Of a DNA stretch of 64,000 nucleotides, positions 33,971-43,426 are shown in pieces (the first letter of the stretch is position 1; the number at the start of each line of letters is the position of its first letter). The notes beneath the pieces are model-generated. The model made no database searches. It was not told the origin of the DNA and was given only the letters and a program-made list of their open reading frames with translations. The stretch is from an uncultured Desulfomicrobiaceae bacterium (GTDB lineage Bacteria > Desulfobacterota > Desulfovibrionia > Desulfovibrionales > Desulfomicrobiaceae): the NCBI GenBank assembly GCA_937989665.1, contig CALKRN010000014.1, forward strand, positions 30,418 through 94,417. The letters are read 5' to 3'. The position numbers and the translations under genes are program-made.

Positions 33971-35419
33971 CTAATCCCGCCAAAATTCAGGAACTAAGAG
34001 GACGAGAACCGTGTAGATTTCTAGACGTCCAAGCAGCATGCACAACGAAAGGACCCATTTGGCCGCAATGGGGAGATGGGCGAAGTTTTCTGTTGGACCT
34101 ACTGTACCAAGGCCTGGGCCGATGTTGCCCAGGGTGGCAGCTACTGCAGTAAAAGCCGTGGGGAGGTCTATCCCCATAAGGGTAAGAAGAAGGCTGCCGA
34201 GGAGAAAGACAGTGACGTAGAGAGAGAAAAAACCCCACACACTGGCTTGGACATCGGCTGGTACCGGTTTACCCCCGAGCTTGAGCTGTACGACGGCGCG
34301 AGGGTGAATGAGACGGAAGAGCTCGCGGAAACTCTGCTTGAGCAAGAGGATGAGTCGCATGGTCTTGATGCCACCGCCAGTACTACCGGTAGAGGCGCCA
34401 AAGAACATGCAGAAAACGAGGAGGATTTGGGAGAGTGGGGGCCACGTTTCAAAGTCTGCGGTGGCGAAACCAGTGGTGGTAATAATGGAGGCGACCTGAA
34501 AGCTTGCATAGCGTAAACTCTGCAAAAATCCATCATAGACTGTCCCCCAGAGGTCCCAGACAAGAATGCCTATCAGCAAAGCCACGAGAGCGAGAAAACA
34601 ACGGGCTTCTGGGTCGCGCCACAGGGCCAATGGACGGCCTTGGATAGTTTGGAAGTACAAAGCAAAGTTAAGGCCAGAGGCGAGCATGAACCCGGTGATG
34701 ATGAAGTCCACGGCCGTATTATTGTAAAAGGCAATAGAGGCATTTTTCGTAGAAAAGCCGCCGGTGGCGAGGGTGCCAAAGGTGTGGCACACGGCATCAA
34801 AGAGCCCCATGCCGCAAAGCATAAGGGCGATGACCTCGGCAGCGCTCAGGGCAACATACACTTTCCAGAGGCTGGCCGCTGTGTCGCGAATGCGGGGTTG
34901 GAGTTTGTCGGGCACGGGCGAGGGCACCTCGGCCTTGTAGAGCTGCATTCCACCCACCCCAAGAAAAGGGAGGATGGCAAGGGAGAGGACGATGATCCCC
35001 ATGCCGCCAAGCCAATGGGTGAGGCTGCGCCACAAGAGGAGGCTGCGCGGCAGGGCCTCGATGTCCGTAAGGATCGAAGACCCCGTGGTGGTAAAGCCGG
35101 ACATGGACTCGAAAAAGGCATCGGTAAAATCGAGGGGCGTTCCCCACCAGAAGGGCAATCCCCCCCAGGCGGCGGCGATGATCCAGCCCAAGGAGACGAT
35201 GAGCATGCCCTCACGGTGGGAGATGCTCGTCGGCTTTTCGCGACGCCAGGGAAAAAAGAGGGCCATCCCGGTCATGGCGGCGGCCGCGATCGCCCACAAA
35301 AGGGGGAAGGCGCCGCCATCTCGTTCCACGAGCCCAAGAATGGCCGCAGGGAGCATGGCCCCGCCAAGACACAGGAGCAAGGCCCCAAGGACACGCAGGA
35401 TGTTTTTCCAGCGGATCAT
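33971..35419 (-). CDS. trkH: TrkH-type potassium uptake channel subunit
   Basis: 482-residue membrane protein with the four pore repeats of SKT proteins. Selectivity-filter loops are seen in FTTTGSSI, TLATGGFSTK, ITTTGFATADF and GASTGSTGGGIKTMR. It moves potassium (and possibly sodium) inward under control of TrkA. ATG 35419 overlaps the trkA stop as ATGA; an upstream frame adds non-membrane residues without reason. The stop lies 133 bp before the GAK operon on the same strand. Confidence 0.93.
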   Translation of the reverse strand: MIRWKNILRVLGALLLCLGGAMLPAAILGLVERDGGAFPLLWAIAAAAMTGMALFFPWRREKPTSISHREGMLIVSLGWIIAAAWGGLPFWWGTPLDFTDAFFESMSGFTTTGSSILTDIEALPRSLLLWRSLTHWLGGMGIIVLSLAILPFLGVGGMQLYKAEVPSPVPDKLQPRIRDTAASLWKVYVALSAAEVIALMLCGMGLFDAVCHTFGTLATGGFSTKNASIAFYNNTAVDFIITGFMLASGLNFALYFQTIQGRPLALWRDPEARCFLALVALLIGILVWDLWGTVYDGFLQSLRYASFQVASIITTTGFATADFETWPPLSQILLVFCMFFGASTGSTGGGIKTMRLILLLKQSFRELFRLIHPRAVVQLKLGGKPVPADVQASVWGFFSLYVTVFLLGSLLLTLMGIDLPTAFTAVAATLGNIGPGLGTVGPTENFAHLPIAAKWVLSLCMLLGRLEIYTVLVLLVPEFWRD

Positions 35420-36783
35420 CGACGGGATTCCTCCGTACCAAAGGCCGCTTCCACATCGCCGATGCGCTCGCGCTCGCACAGCACGATGGCGTGATCGCCG
35501 GGTTGGAGGATGGTATCGCCCTGGGGGATGATGGCGGCCTCACCGCGCAGTACCGCGAGTACGAGGACCCCTCGGGGCAGGGCCAGATGCCGCAAAGCGG
35601 CCCGGGTGATGGGGGCATCCGGCACGGCCTCGATTTCCTGAACCTCCACCGATTCGGTTTTCAGGGAAGAGAGGGAGAAGATTTTTCCCTGACGCATGTG
35701 GCGCAGCACCGAGTCGATGGCCGCCAGCCGGGGATTGACCACATGACCGAGACCAATGGCCTGGACAATGGGCATATAGGCGAATTTACTGATGCGGGTG
35801 ATGACCATCCCTGCCCCGAGGCGCCGGGCGAGAAGGGAGCAGAGGATATTGGTCTCTTCGTCGCCGGTTAGGGTGACCACGAGATCGAGACGGCCGACGT
35901 TCTCTTCCTGGAGAAGGTCTTGATCCGTACCGTCGCCTTGGAGGATTACCGTGCGGCGCAAAATCGTGGCGAGCTCCTCGCAGCGGCTTGGATTTCGCTC
36001 CACCAGACGCACATGGACGGGCCGGTCCTCGAGCCGTTGGGCCAGGCGCAAACCGATATCGCCGCCGCCAACGATAAGCACCGTGACCGGTGGCTTGGTA
36101 TGGCAGCCAAAGGCCTCGAGGGTGATGACGAGGTCCTCGCTGCGGCACACCAAATATACGAGGTCCCCGGCCATAAGGGTATCGACGCCGGAAGGCACAA
36201 TGAGACGCTCACCGCGAAAAATGGCGGCCACGACCAAAGAGGCTGTGGATGGATGGAGGCGCAATTGGGCAAGGGTCTTGCCCGCGGCCATGGCTTGGGC
36301 GTCGAGACGCAGGCCGACGATCTTGAGGCGTCCACCAGCAAACTCGAGGACGTCTTCGGCGTCGGGCACAGCCATAAGGCGCTCGATGGCGCGTACCGCC
36401 TCTTCATCGGGGTTGACGACGGTATCGAGCCCGAGGGTGCGCTGGAGAAAGTCTGGTTGGTAGGACGTGTACGCCTCGTTGCGGATGCGGGCGAGTTTGC
36501 GGATCCCTGGGGCGAGGGCATGGGCAAACATACAGGCAATGAGGTTGGTCTCGTCGCTGTCCGTGACCGCAAGCAGGACATCGGATTCGCGTACGCCTGC
36601 ATCTTCCAATGTTTTGGGATCACTCCCCGAGCCCTCCATGGCTTGCACATCGAGGAGTTCGGTGCAGCGTTTTAGGGCAGTGGGGTTGGCGTCCACGACA
36701 ACAACTTCTTTATCTTCCTGAGCGAGGCGTTGGGCAGTTTGGAAGCCCACCTCACCAGCACCTATGATAAGGATACGCATCAA
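35416..36783 (-). CDS. trkA: TrkA potassium-channel NAD-binding regulator
   Basis: A 455-residue duplicated RCK protein. The first Rossmann motif is LIIGAGEVGFQTA and the second is VLIVGGGDIGLRLA near 230, each followed by a TrkA_C domain (RLIVPSGVDTLMAGDLVYLV, AAIIPQGDTILQPGDHAIVL). It binds NAD(H) or ATP and gates TrkH. It is translationally coupled to trkH by ATGA. The final residues (AAFGTEESRR) are a short tail. Confidence 0.95.
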   Translation of the reverse strand: MMRILIIGAGEVGFQTAQRLAQEDKEVVVVDANPTALKRCTELLDVQAMEGSGSDPKTLEDAGVRESDVLLAVTDSDETNLIACMFAHALAPGIRKLARIRNEAYTSYQPDFLQRTLGLDTVVNPDEEAVRAIERLMAVPDAEDVLEFAGGRLKIVGLRLDAQAMAAGKTLAQLRLHPSTASLVVAAIFRGERLIVPSGVDTLMAGDLVYLVCRSEDLVITLEAFGCHTKPPVTVLIVGGGDIGLRLAQRLEDRPVHVRLVERNPSRCEELATILRRTVILQGDGTDQDLLQEENVGRLDLVVTLTGDEETNILCSLLARRLGAGMVITRISKFAYMPIVQAIGLGHVVNPRLAAIDSVLRHMRQGKIFSLSSLKTESVEVQEIEAVPDAPITRAALRHLALPRGVLVLAVLRGEAAIIPQGDTILQPGDHAIVLCERERIGDVEAAFGTEESRR

Positions 36784-36825
36784 AGTTTCCTTGCGTTGGA
36801 TTGCGCCATGGGTTGGGGGCGTGGG

Positions 36826-38901
36826 TTATTGGAAAGTGGACCCAGCTCCTTCCAGGAGTGCTGCCGTCAGGCGAGGGATATCATCGAGGCGCGCGGCGCT
36901 ATGGTAGCCAAGGGCCGCCATGCGTTCCAGTTTGGTTTCGACACTGGGGTCGTTATCCTCCAAGATAGCTCCGGCATGCCCGAGGCGTTTGCCCCGGGGG
37001 GCGCTTTGGCCAGCGACAAACCCCACCAAGGGGAGGGGCCTTTCCGCCTTTTGCAGGAAGGCCCCGAGCTCTTCTTCGGCTTGGCCGCCGATTTCTCCGA
37101 GGACAACGATGGCGCGCACCATAGGGTCGGCCACGAGGAGCGGGGCCAAGTCAGCGAAGGTGGAGCCGACAAAGGGGTCGCCTCCGACCCCGATACATAC
37201 CCGCTGGCCAAGGCCAGCGGCGGAAAGTCGCGTCACCACCTCGTAGGTGAGGGTGCCGCTACGCGAGAGTACGGCCACTGGCCCAGGTTGGAAGATAGCG
37301 GCTGGCATGATGCCGATTTTGGTCGCTCCAGGCACGATGAGCCCCGGACAATTGGGACCAATGATGCGGCAGCCTCGGCCAGCGGTCTTTTCCAGGACGC
37401 GCAGCATGTCTTGTTGGGGGATGCCGTCGGTGATGGTGACGATCCAAGGGATGCCGCAGGCTACAGCCTCGAGGATGGCATCCGGGGCCAAGGGGGCGGG
37501 CACGAAGAGGATGGAGGCGTCGATGCGGTGCCGGGCACAGGCCGCGGCCACAGTGTCGTAGACCGGCACGCCCAGGATGGTGGCGCCGCCTTTGCCTGGT
37601 GTGACGCCTGCCACCACTTGGGTGCCGTATTCCTGCATGAGCTGAGTATGAAGCTGGCCTTGCTTGCCGGTAATTCCTTGGACCAGGACCTGCGTTGTTG
37701 CGTCGACAGGAAAGGGGAGAGGGATAGCTGGACAAACACAGGGTACGGGTGGGGGGAGGATGGAGCGCGGCTCTGGCGATGGGCTTGGGGTATTGGTGAG
37801 GTGGTGGAGCAGGGCCAGGGCCTCGTCCATGGAGTCCACCGCAGAAACGTTCGCAATCTGAGCTGCGTGAAGCAGGGCGCGTCCGTGGGAAGCTGCGTTG
37901 CCGGCGAGGCGCACCACTATCGGCTTGGTGGGCAAGGCGCCCTTGAGAACGGTGATGAGGACCGATGCCACTTCAGCACATGAGACAATCCCCCCGAAGA
38001 TATTGATGCATATGGCTTCGGCCTGGGGGTCGTTGAGGAGGAGCCTGAGGGCCTGTGCCATGGACTGGGCGTTGGCGGCTCCGCCCAAGTCAAGGAAATT
38101 GGCGGCGGGCATCCCATGGGCATGAAGGAGGTCCATGGTGGCCATGGCCAGGCCCGCGCCATTGGCCATGATGGCGATGCGTCCACTCAGTTTGTGGAAG
38201 GCCATGCCCCGGTGTGGGGAGCCCTCCTGCTCCGGGAGGGATGCCGTTACGGCCTGGAGCAATGCGGATTGGGGCAGACGGTGCTCATCGAGCTCTATCT
38301 TGGCATCCAAGGCGAGGAGCGCATTGTCGGTGGTGATGGCCAGTGGGTTGATTTCCACGGTGAGGAGGCGTTCTTCGAGAAAGAGGTCCAGCAAACGGCG
38401 GGTCATCTCCTGAAACGGGGAAAGGAGCGCAGCCGGTAGGCCCAGATGAAAGAAAAGCTGGCGGATCTGGTAGGCCTCGAGGCCTTGGTTGGGGGAGATG
38501 ATTTCCGTGTGCAGGCTCTCTCTAGGAGCAGATTCTATATCCACCCCGCCGTGGCGGCCCACCGTGGCAAGCAGCCGACGGCTTGCCCGATGGACGGTCA
38601 AGGAAAAATAGAGTTCGTGGGCGATGGAAAGATAAGGCTCTATCCGGATGCGGGACACCGGATGGCCATGGATGAGGCTTTGGGCGAGTTCTTGTCCTAT
38701 GCGCTGCGCCTCTTCGAGGGAACGAGCGATGCGCACCCCACCGGCCTTGCCCCGCCCTCCAAGAGGGAGTTGGGCCTTGAGGACCCAGGGCAAGGGGAAG
38801 GGGGCCTCGGGCCTGGCGGTGGCCTCCATGAGGACCCCGGGGGGGACGGGAATACCCCTTTGGGTAAGAAGGGTTTTGCTGGTGTGTTCGTCGAGGCGCA
38901 T
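36826..38901 (-). CDS. fused succinyl-CoA synthetase (SucC-SucD type, beta-alpha)
   Basis: A 691-residue single-chain ADP/GDP-forming ligase. Residues 1-375 are the beta (ATP-grasp) part, with NGAGLAMATMDLLHAHGMPA. Residues about 400-691 are the alpha part with the CoA-binding VQGITGKQGQLH, RIIGPNCPGLIVPG, SRSGTLTYE and the phosphorylated His642 in GHAGAI. In most bacteria sucC and sucD are separate genes; fusion in this order is less common. Partner substrate could be succinate or another acid such as acetate or malate. ATG 38901 has GGAG. It lies 43 bp upstream of trkA on the same strand. Confidence 0.9.
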   Translation of the reverse strand: MRLDEHTSKTLLTQRGIPVPPGVLMEATARPEAPFPLPWVLKAQLPLGGRGKAGGVRIARSLEEAQRIGQELAQSLIHGHPVSRIRIEPYLSIAHELYFSLTVHRASRRLLATVGRHGGVDIESAPRESLHTEIISPNQGLEAYQIRQLFFHLGLPAALLSPFQEMTRRLLDLFLEERLLTVEINPLAITTDNALLALDAKIELDEHRLPQSALLQAVTASLPEQEGSPHRGMAFHKLSGRIAIMANGAGLAMATMDLLHAHGMPAANFLDLGGAANAQSMAQALRLLLNDPQAEAICINIFGGIVSCAEVASVLITVLKGALPTKPIVVRLAGNAASHGRALLHAAQIANVSAVDSMDEALALLHHLTNTPSPSPEPRSILPPPVPCVCPAIPLPFPVDATTQVLVQGITGKQGQLHTQLMQEYGTQVVAGVTPGKGGATILGVPVYDTVAAACARHRIDASILFVPAPLAPDAILEAVACGIPWIVTITDGIPQQDMLRVLEKTAGRGCRIIGPNCPGLIVPGATKIGIMPAAIFQPGPVAVLSRSGTLTYEVVTRLSAAGLGQRVCIGVGGDPFVGSTFADLAPLLVADPMVRAIVVLGEIGGQAEEELGAFLQKAERPLPLVGFVAGQSAPRGKRLGHAGAILEDNDPSVETKLERMAALGYHSAARLDDIPRLTAALLEGAGSTFQ

Positions 38902-39019
38902 AGAGGCTCCGTGGCAGGATGAGTTGTCAAAATCTATGCTCTGGCATATCGCCTCGGGTTGCCGGGTCCCCATAGCTGGCCTCGCGCCAAAAAGAAACTC
39001 CTCCCAAGGCCCTTCCCTC

Positions 39020-39571
39020 ATGCCCCGACTGCTCCTGGTATGCTGGTTTCTTTTCGTTCCGCTCGCGGTGTGGGCCGAACCGCCTCTTGCGGTGCGCAAT
39101 ATGGTTATCCATGCGGACCATCGCGGACTGCGCCTTGGATTCGATGTGGAGATCACCGACGCCGCTCCACTCCAACAGCTCTTGGAACGAGGGGAGACCG
39201 TGGAAGTGCAGGTCCACGCCACAGTCAAACGGCTGCGCCTTGGGTTTTGGGGAGAAGAAGTGGGCAAAAGGGAATACCGCAGCCGCATCCATGCTGATCC
39301 CGTGCGTCAAGAATGTACGGTGGTGGAAATGGAGGCAGCCCCTCTTGCCTTCCCCTGCGCTGACCTTCCCCGCGTCTTGGGCCGACTGTGGCGGCATCGG
39401 GACCTGGAGCTGGGGGCCTTCGACGCGGCGGTGCGGCACCAGCATTATGAAGTCGAAGTGGAATTTCGGGCTGTGCGTTCCGATATGCCGGCATGGGTGA
39501 AAGTCCCCCTGTTTTTTCTCGATTGGGATTTGGTCCCCCGGCAGCGGGTCGTATTGGCCTTTGACTACTGA
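39020..39571 (+). CDS. DUF4390 family secreted protein
   Basis: 183 residues: signal peptide (MPRLLLVCWFLFVPLAVWAE), then a beta-rich domain typical of DUF4390 (NMVIHADHRGLRLGFDVEI, FFLDWDLVPRQRVVLAFDY). Function unknown. The family is regularly encoded before NtrY-like kinases in Deltaproteobacteria, as here (10 bp before the kinase), suggesting envelope sensing with NtrYX. AAGG upstream is distant, so the start is probable but not certain. Confidence 0.85.
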   Translation: MPRLLLVCWFLFVPLAVWAEPPLAVRNMVIHADHRGLRLGFDVEITDAAPLQQLLERGETVEVQVHATVKRLRLGFWGEEVGKREYRSRIHADPVRQECTVVEMEAAPLAFPCADLPRVLGRLWRHRDLELGAFDAAVRHQHYEVEVEFRAVRSDMPAWVKVPLFFLDWDLVPRQRVVLAFDY

Positions 39572-39580
39572 CGCGTTCCT

Positions 39581-41788
39581 ATGCCGCTGCATCTGCGTTC
39601 CTCTCTTCGCCAACGTCTTGACCCCAGAGAGCAGTCCAAGCGGCGGCGCGAGATGATCTTCGCGGCCTTGGCCGTAGTCCTCGTCCTCGCGCTGACCTGG
39701 GCCGAGCTGCGTTTTTTAGGCATCAACTCCTATCTCTTTCTCGCCCTATTCAACGTCAACCTCATCCTCCTTATTGTCGTCCTCTTGGTGGTGGGGCGCA
39801 ATGTGGTGAAGCTCATCTTGGAGCGCCGGCGTCGGGTCCTTGGTTCTGGGCTGCGTGCCAGGCTCGTGGGGGCGTTTATGGTCCTCACCCTTGTGCCCAC
39901 GGCGATCATGTTTGTCCTATCAGCGCGTTTTGTGCAAACTTCGGTGGACTACTGGTTTCGTGCCCAGGTGGAGACGTCCATGGAGCAGGCCCTGGCCGTG
40001 GGGCAAACGGCGTACACGCAGATGCGCACAGCCCTGGAGCGTCAGGCAAGCGCTATCGCCCAGGGCTTGGCCGGGCAGCGCAAGGAGGCGTCGGCGCTGG
40101 AAGAGTGGCTCACACGCAAGCGCGATGAGTATGGGTTGTCATTGTGCGGAGTGTTGACTGGAGATCGCTCGGTGCGGGTGTGGCTTGCTGCACCGGAGTG
40201 GGCCAAGCGCTGGGCGGAGCTTGCTCCCGAGGTCCCGTGGGCCGACCTTGAGCCTGGTCGTCTGTGGGTGGGGACAAAGCGCGGCAAGCATGCTGACGTG
40301 ATGGCTGGAGTCTTGGCTCGACCAGGGGGACGGGAAGGCTATCTCGTGCTGGGGATGAGCGTTGAGCCGGGGCTTATGGCGCGCCTTGACCAGGTGGCGC
40401 AGGGGGTGGGCGAATACCGGCAACTCCAGAGCTTACGCTATCCTTTGAAGATGACGCTGTATTTGGTCCTTGCCCTCATGAGTCTCTTGGTCGTGCTGGG
40501 GGCGTTGTGGTTTGGTTTTCGCTTGGCGCGGGAGATTTCGGCGCCAGTCCAGGCCTTGGCCTTGGCCACCGAGCGCATCGCCCAAGGGGACCTCTCGGTG
40601 CGTATCCGCGATGATTCTCCAGACGAGCTCGGCCTTCTGGTCCGGTCCTTCAACCGCATGGCCGAAGACCTGGAGGCGAGCCAGGCGCGGGTGATTGCCG
40701 CCAACCAGCAGCTGGCCCGGCAATATCTCGCCCTCGAGGCCCAAAACCGGTACATCCAGGCTATTCTCGACAACGTCACGGCAGGCGTGGTCTCCTTGGA
40801 CCATCAGGGGCGGGTAGTGACGCTCAACCCCGCGGCGGAGCGCATCCTGGGTCGGGATGCGGCCAGTGTGCGCGGGGCCTCGGTGGTGGAGGTGCTCGGC
40901 AAAGGGCAGCGGGAAGCCATCGAGGAGGCTCGGCGGGTACTGCAAGGCAGTGTTGGTTCGCAATGGCAGCGCCGTATCGACATGGAAACGCCCGCGGGTT
41001 TGACCCGCTTGCTCGTGACTGCGGTGTCCATCGCCGATGGCGAGGATGGCGGGGGTATTGTGGTTGTTTTCGAAGACATCTCGGAGCTCGAAAAGATGCA
41101 GCGGCTTGATGCCTGGAAGGAGGTGGCCAGGCGCATTGCCCATGAAATTAAAAACCCCTTAACCCCCATCAAGCTGTCTGCCCAGCGCCTCGAGCGTAAA
41201 TTTGCCCATACAGTGGAGGACGCGCAGACCTTTCTGCAGTGTACCGGGCTTATTGTGCGCCAGGTGGAAGCCTTGCAGGCCATGGTGGCAGAGTTCTCGG
41301 CCTTTGCCAAACTACCGGAAGTCCAATTGCGGGAGATGGACCTCGCCCCGGTGGTACGTGATGCCTTGGACGTCTTTGTGGGCAGCCATCCTGATATTGC
41401 CTGGGAGTTCCAGACAGAAGAGACCGTGCCCACGGTTTTGGGCGACACCGAGGCCCTGCGCCGGGTGTTTTTGAACCTGCTGCTCAATGCCGCGGAGGCC
41501 TTGACGGATACGCCAGGCGGGAAGGTGCAGGTCCGCGTCTTTGTGGCCCGGGGGCGGGTATGCGTGGAGGTGGCGGACAATGGCCCGGGCATTGATCCAA
41601 GCCAGCGCGAGCGGATCTTTGAGCCATACTATTCCACCAAACGCGGGGGCACAGGACTGGGCTTGGCCATTGTCAAATCCCTTGTGACCGAACACCACGG
41701 GCGGGTGAGCGTGCGCCCCGCCCGTCCCAACGGGACGGTGGTTCTCGTGGAGCTGCCCGCCGCGCGCCGAGCTGAGGGAGGAACATGA
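39581..41788 (+). CDS. ntrY: NtrY-like sensor histidine kinase
   Basis: 735 residues. Membrane helices near 25-45, 50-70 and 90-112 are followed by a periplasmic loop, a helix near 290-310 with HAMP (RIAQGDLSVRIRDDS), PAS (ILDNVTAGVVSLDHQG) and HisKA with His521 in the NtrY signature RRIAHEIKNPLTPIKLSAQR. The HATPase has NLLLNAAEAL, DNGPGID and GGTGLGLAI. It phosphorylates NtrX, whose ATG overlaps its stop (ATGA). In other bacteria NtrYX responds to nitrogen, redox or envelope cues. Confidence 0.92.
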   Translation: MPLHLRSSLRQRLDPREQSKRRREMIFAALAVVLVLALTWAELRFLGINSYLFLALFNVNLILLIVVLLVVGRNVVKLILERRRRVLGSGLRARLVGAFMVLTLVPTAIMFVLSARFVQTSVDYWFRAQVETSMEQALAVGQTAYTQMRTALERQASAIAQGLAGQRKEASALEEWLTRKRDEYGLSLCGVLTGDRSVRVWLAAPEWAKRWAELAPEVPWADLEPGRLWVGTKRGKHADVMAGVLARPGGREGYLVLGMSVEPGLMARLDQVAQGVGEYRQLQSLRYPLKMTLYLVLALMSLLVVLGALWFGFRLAREISAPVQALALATERIAQGDLSVRIRDDSPDELGLLVRSFNRMAEDLEASQARVIAANQQLARQYLALEAQNRYIQAILDNVTAGVVSLDHQGRVVTLNPAAERILGRDAASVRGASVVEVLGKGQREAIEEARRVLQGSVGSQWQRRIDMETPAGLTRLLVTAVSIADGEDGGGIVVVFEDISELEKMQRLDAWKEVARRIAHEIKNPLTPIKLSAQRLERKFAHTVEDAQTFLQCTGLIVRQVEALQAMVAEFSAFAKLPEVQLREMDLAPVVRDALDVFVGSHPDIAWEFQTEETVPTVLGDTEALRRVFLNLLLNAAEALTDTPGGKVQVRVFVARGRVCVEVADNGPGIDPSQRERIFEPYYSTKRGGTGLGLAIVKSLVTEHHGRVSVRPARPNGTVVLVELPAARRAEGGT

Positions 41789-43137
41789 GCACAACCATCC
41801 TCATTGTTGATGATGAGGCCGATGTCCGGCTCTCTTTGCGGGGGATCTTGGAAGATGAGGGACATGTTGTCCTGGAGGCGGCCTCTGGAGAACAAGGGCT
41901 TCCTCTCGCCCTCACGGAGGACATCGACCTTTTGTTTCTCGATATCTGGATGCCAGGGATGGATGGCATGGAGACTTTGGCAACCCTTAAGGCCAAAGGC
42001 TGTGAGACGCCGGTGGTAGTCATCTCTGGGCATGGCAATGTGGAGAGCGCGGTGCGGGCCATGAAGATGGGGGCGTTTGACTTCATCGAAAAGCCCTTGT
42101 CTCTTGATACCGTGCTCATGGTCACGGCCAAGGCCTTGGAAGTGGCCCGTCTGCGCCGCGAGAATCGGGAGTTGCGGAGGCAGGGCGGCAGCGAAGTCCA
42201 TCTCATCGGCTCCTCGCCGGGGATGGCCGAGACCCGTGCCCTCATTGCCCAGGTGGCCCCCACGGATGCCACGGTCCTGGTGGGTGGGGAAAACGGGACC
42301 GGCAAAGAGGTCGTGGCCCGGCACATCCACGCCCAGAGTCCGCGCCGCCATCGGCCTATGATCTGTGTCAACTGCGCCGCGATTCCTGAAGAGCTCATCG
42401 AATCCGAGCTCTTTGGCCACGAGAAAGGGGCCTTTACTGGCGCGGACAAGGCGCGGCGGGGAAAATTCGAGCTTGCGGACAAAAGCACCTTGTTCCTAGA
42501 TGAAATTGGTGACATGAGTCTCAAAACCCAAGCCAAGGTGCTGCGGGTCCTCCAGGAGCGCCGCTTGGAGCGGGTGGGCGGGACAAAGACGATTGAGGTG
42601 GATGTGCGCGTCATTGCAGCGACTAATAAAGACCTCCAGGCGGAAATGGCCGCTGGCCGCTTCCGCAGCGACCTCTTTTTTCGGCTCAACGTCTTTCCCC
42701 TCTTCCTGCCACCGCTTCGCCAACGAGCCGAAGATATCCCCGAGTTGGTGGCGCACTTTGTTCGAGAATTAGGCCGGCAGCGGGGCGCGGACTTGACCTT
42801 TGCCCCCGATGCCATGGCTGCGCTTATGGCCTATCCCTGGCCAGGAAACGTTCGGGAGCTCAGAAACGTCATTGAGCGGCTGCTCATTTTATACCCAGGG
42901 CAAACCATTACCCGATCCATGCTGCCGCCCGAGTACCGCCAGCAGGAGGCAGGCGGGGCGCCAGACCTTCTCGCCCTGCCCTTCAAGGAAGCGCGGGCCC
43001 ACTTTGAAGAACAGTACCTGCGGGCGGCCTATGAGCGTTTTGGCAAGAATATGACGCAGATGGCAGAGGCCATTGGCCTTGAGCGAACCTATTTGTACCG
43101 GAAATTGAAGCATTATGGCATTGCCGAGCAAGGCTAG
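41785..43137 (+). CDS. ntrX: NtrX-like sigma-54-dependent response regulator
   Basis: 450 residues. Receiver IVDDEADV with Asp53 (LFLDIWMPGMDG) and Lys in FIEKPL. AAA+ domain with Walker A-like GENGTGKE, an intact GAFTGA loop and LFLDEIGDM. C-terminal Fis-type helix-turn-helix (NMTQMAEAIGLERTYLYRKLKH). All catalytic and phosphorylation residues are present. It is coupled to ntrY by ATGA. A small Cys-rich frame overlaps its last 23 bp. Confidence 0.94.
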   Translation: MSTTILIVDDEADVRLSLRGILEDEGHVVLEAASGEQGLPLALTEDIDLLFLDIWMPGMDGMETLATLKAKGCETPVVVISGHGNVESAVRAMKMGAFDFIEKPLSLDTVLMVTAKALEVARLRRENRELRRQGGSEVHLIGSSPGMAETRALIAQVAPTDATVLVGGENGTGKEVVARHIHAQSPRRHRPMICVNCAAIPEELIESELFGHEKGAFTGADKARRGKFELADKSTLFLDEIGDMSLKTQAKVLRVLQERRLERVGGTKTIEVDVRVIAATNKDLQAEMAAGRFRSDLFFRLNVFPLFLPPLRQRAEDIPELVAHFVRELGRQRGADLTFAPDAMAALMAYPWPGNVRELRNVIERLLILYPGQTITRSMLPPEYRQQEAGGAPDLLALPFKEARAHFEEQYLRAAYERFGKNMTQMAEAIGLERTYLYRKLKHYGIAEQG

Positions 43138-43426
43138 CAAATATGGGGCAGCCTTTTGCGGGCTCCTCGAGGGCCTGCGCACCACCACTTTCCCGCCATG
43201 TGAAGCGCAGTTCCCTTCCCTGGTCCATTGCAGCGCGTGCCCACTGTGCTCTCGCCGGGACTGTATCCCCTGCAGTTCTTATTGGGGAGGGCTCTATGTC
43301 AAGACCCACGGGGAGAGAAAACAGCGAGGGTGTCGGTACTTCGGGAAAGGTATGGCCGCAGCGGTAATGAGAGGAAAAACTCTGTTGGCATATGGGGGAT
43401 GTGACCTGCATGGAGATATGCAATGA
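43115..43426 (+). CDS. possible small cysteine-rich protein between ntrX and pseudo-hybrid kinase
   Basis: A 103-codon frame begins inside the ntrX end and its stop overlaps the ATG of the next gene (ATGATGG, ATGA type), the arrangement seen throughout this genome. The first about 65 codons have normal GC-rich codon use and encode HCSACPLCSRRDCIPC, a dense Cys cluster that could bind zinc or iron-sulfur. The last third looks less coding-like. There is no clear ribosome site. It may be real or a chance frame in a 285-bp gap. Confidence 0.35.
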   Translation: MALPSKASKYGAAFCGLLEGLRTTTFPPCEAQFPSLVHCSACPLCSRRDCIPCSSYWGGLYVKTHGERKQRGCRYFGKGMAAAVMRGKTLLAYGGCDLHGDMQ

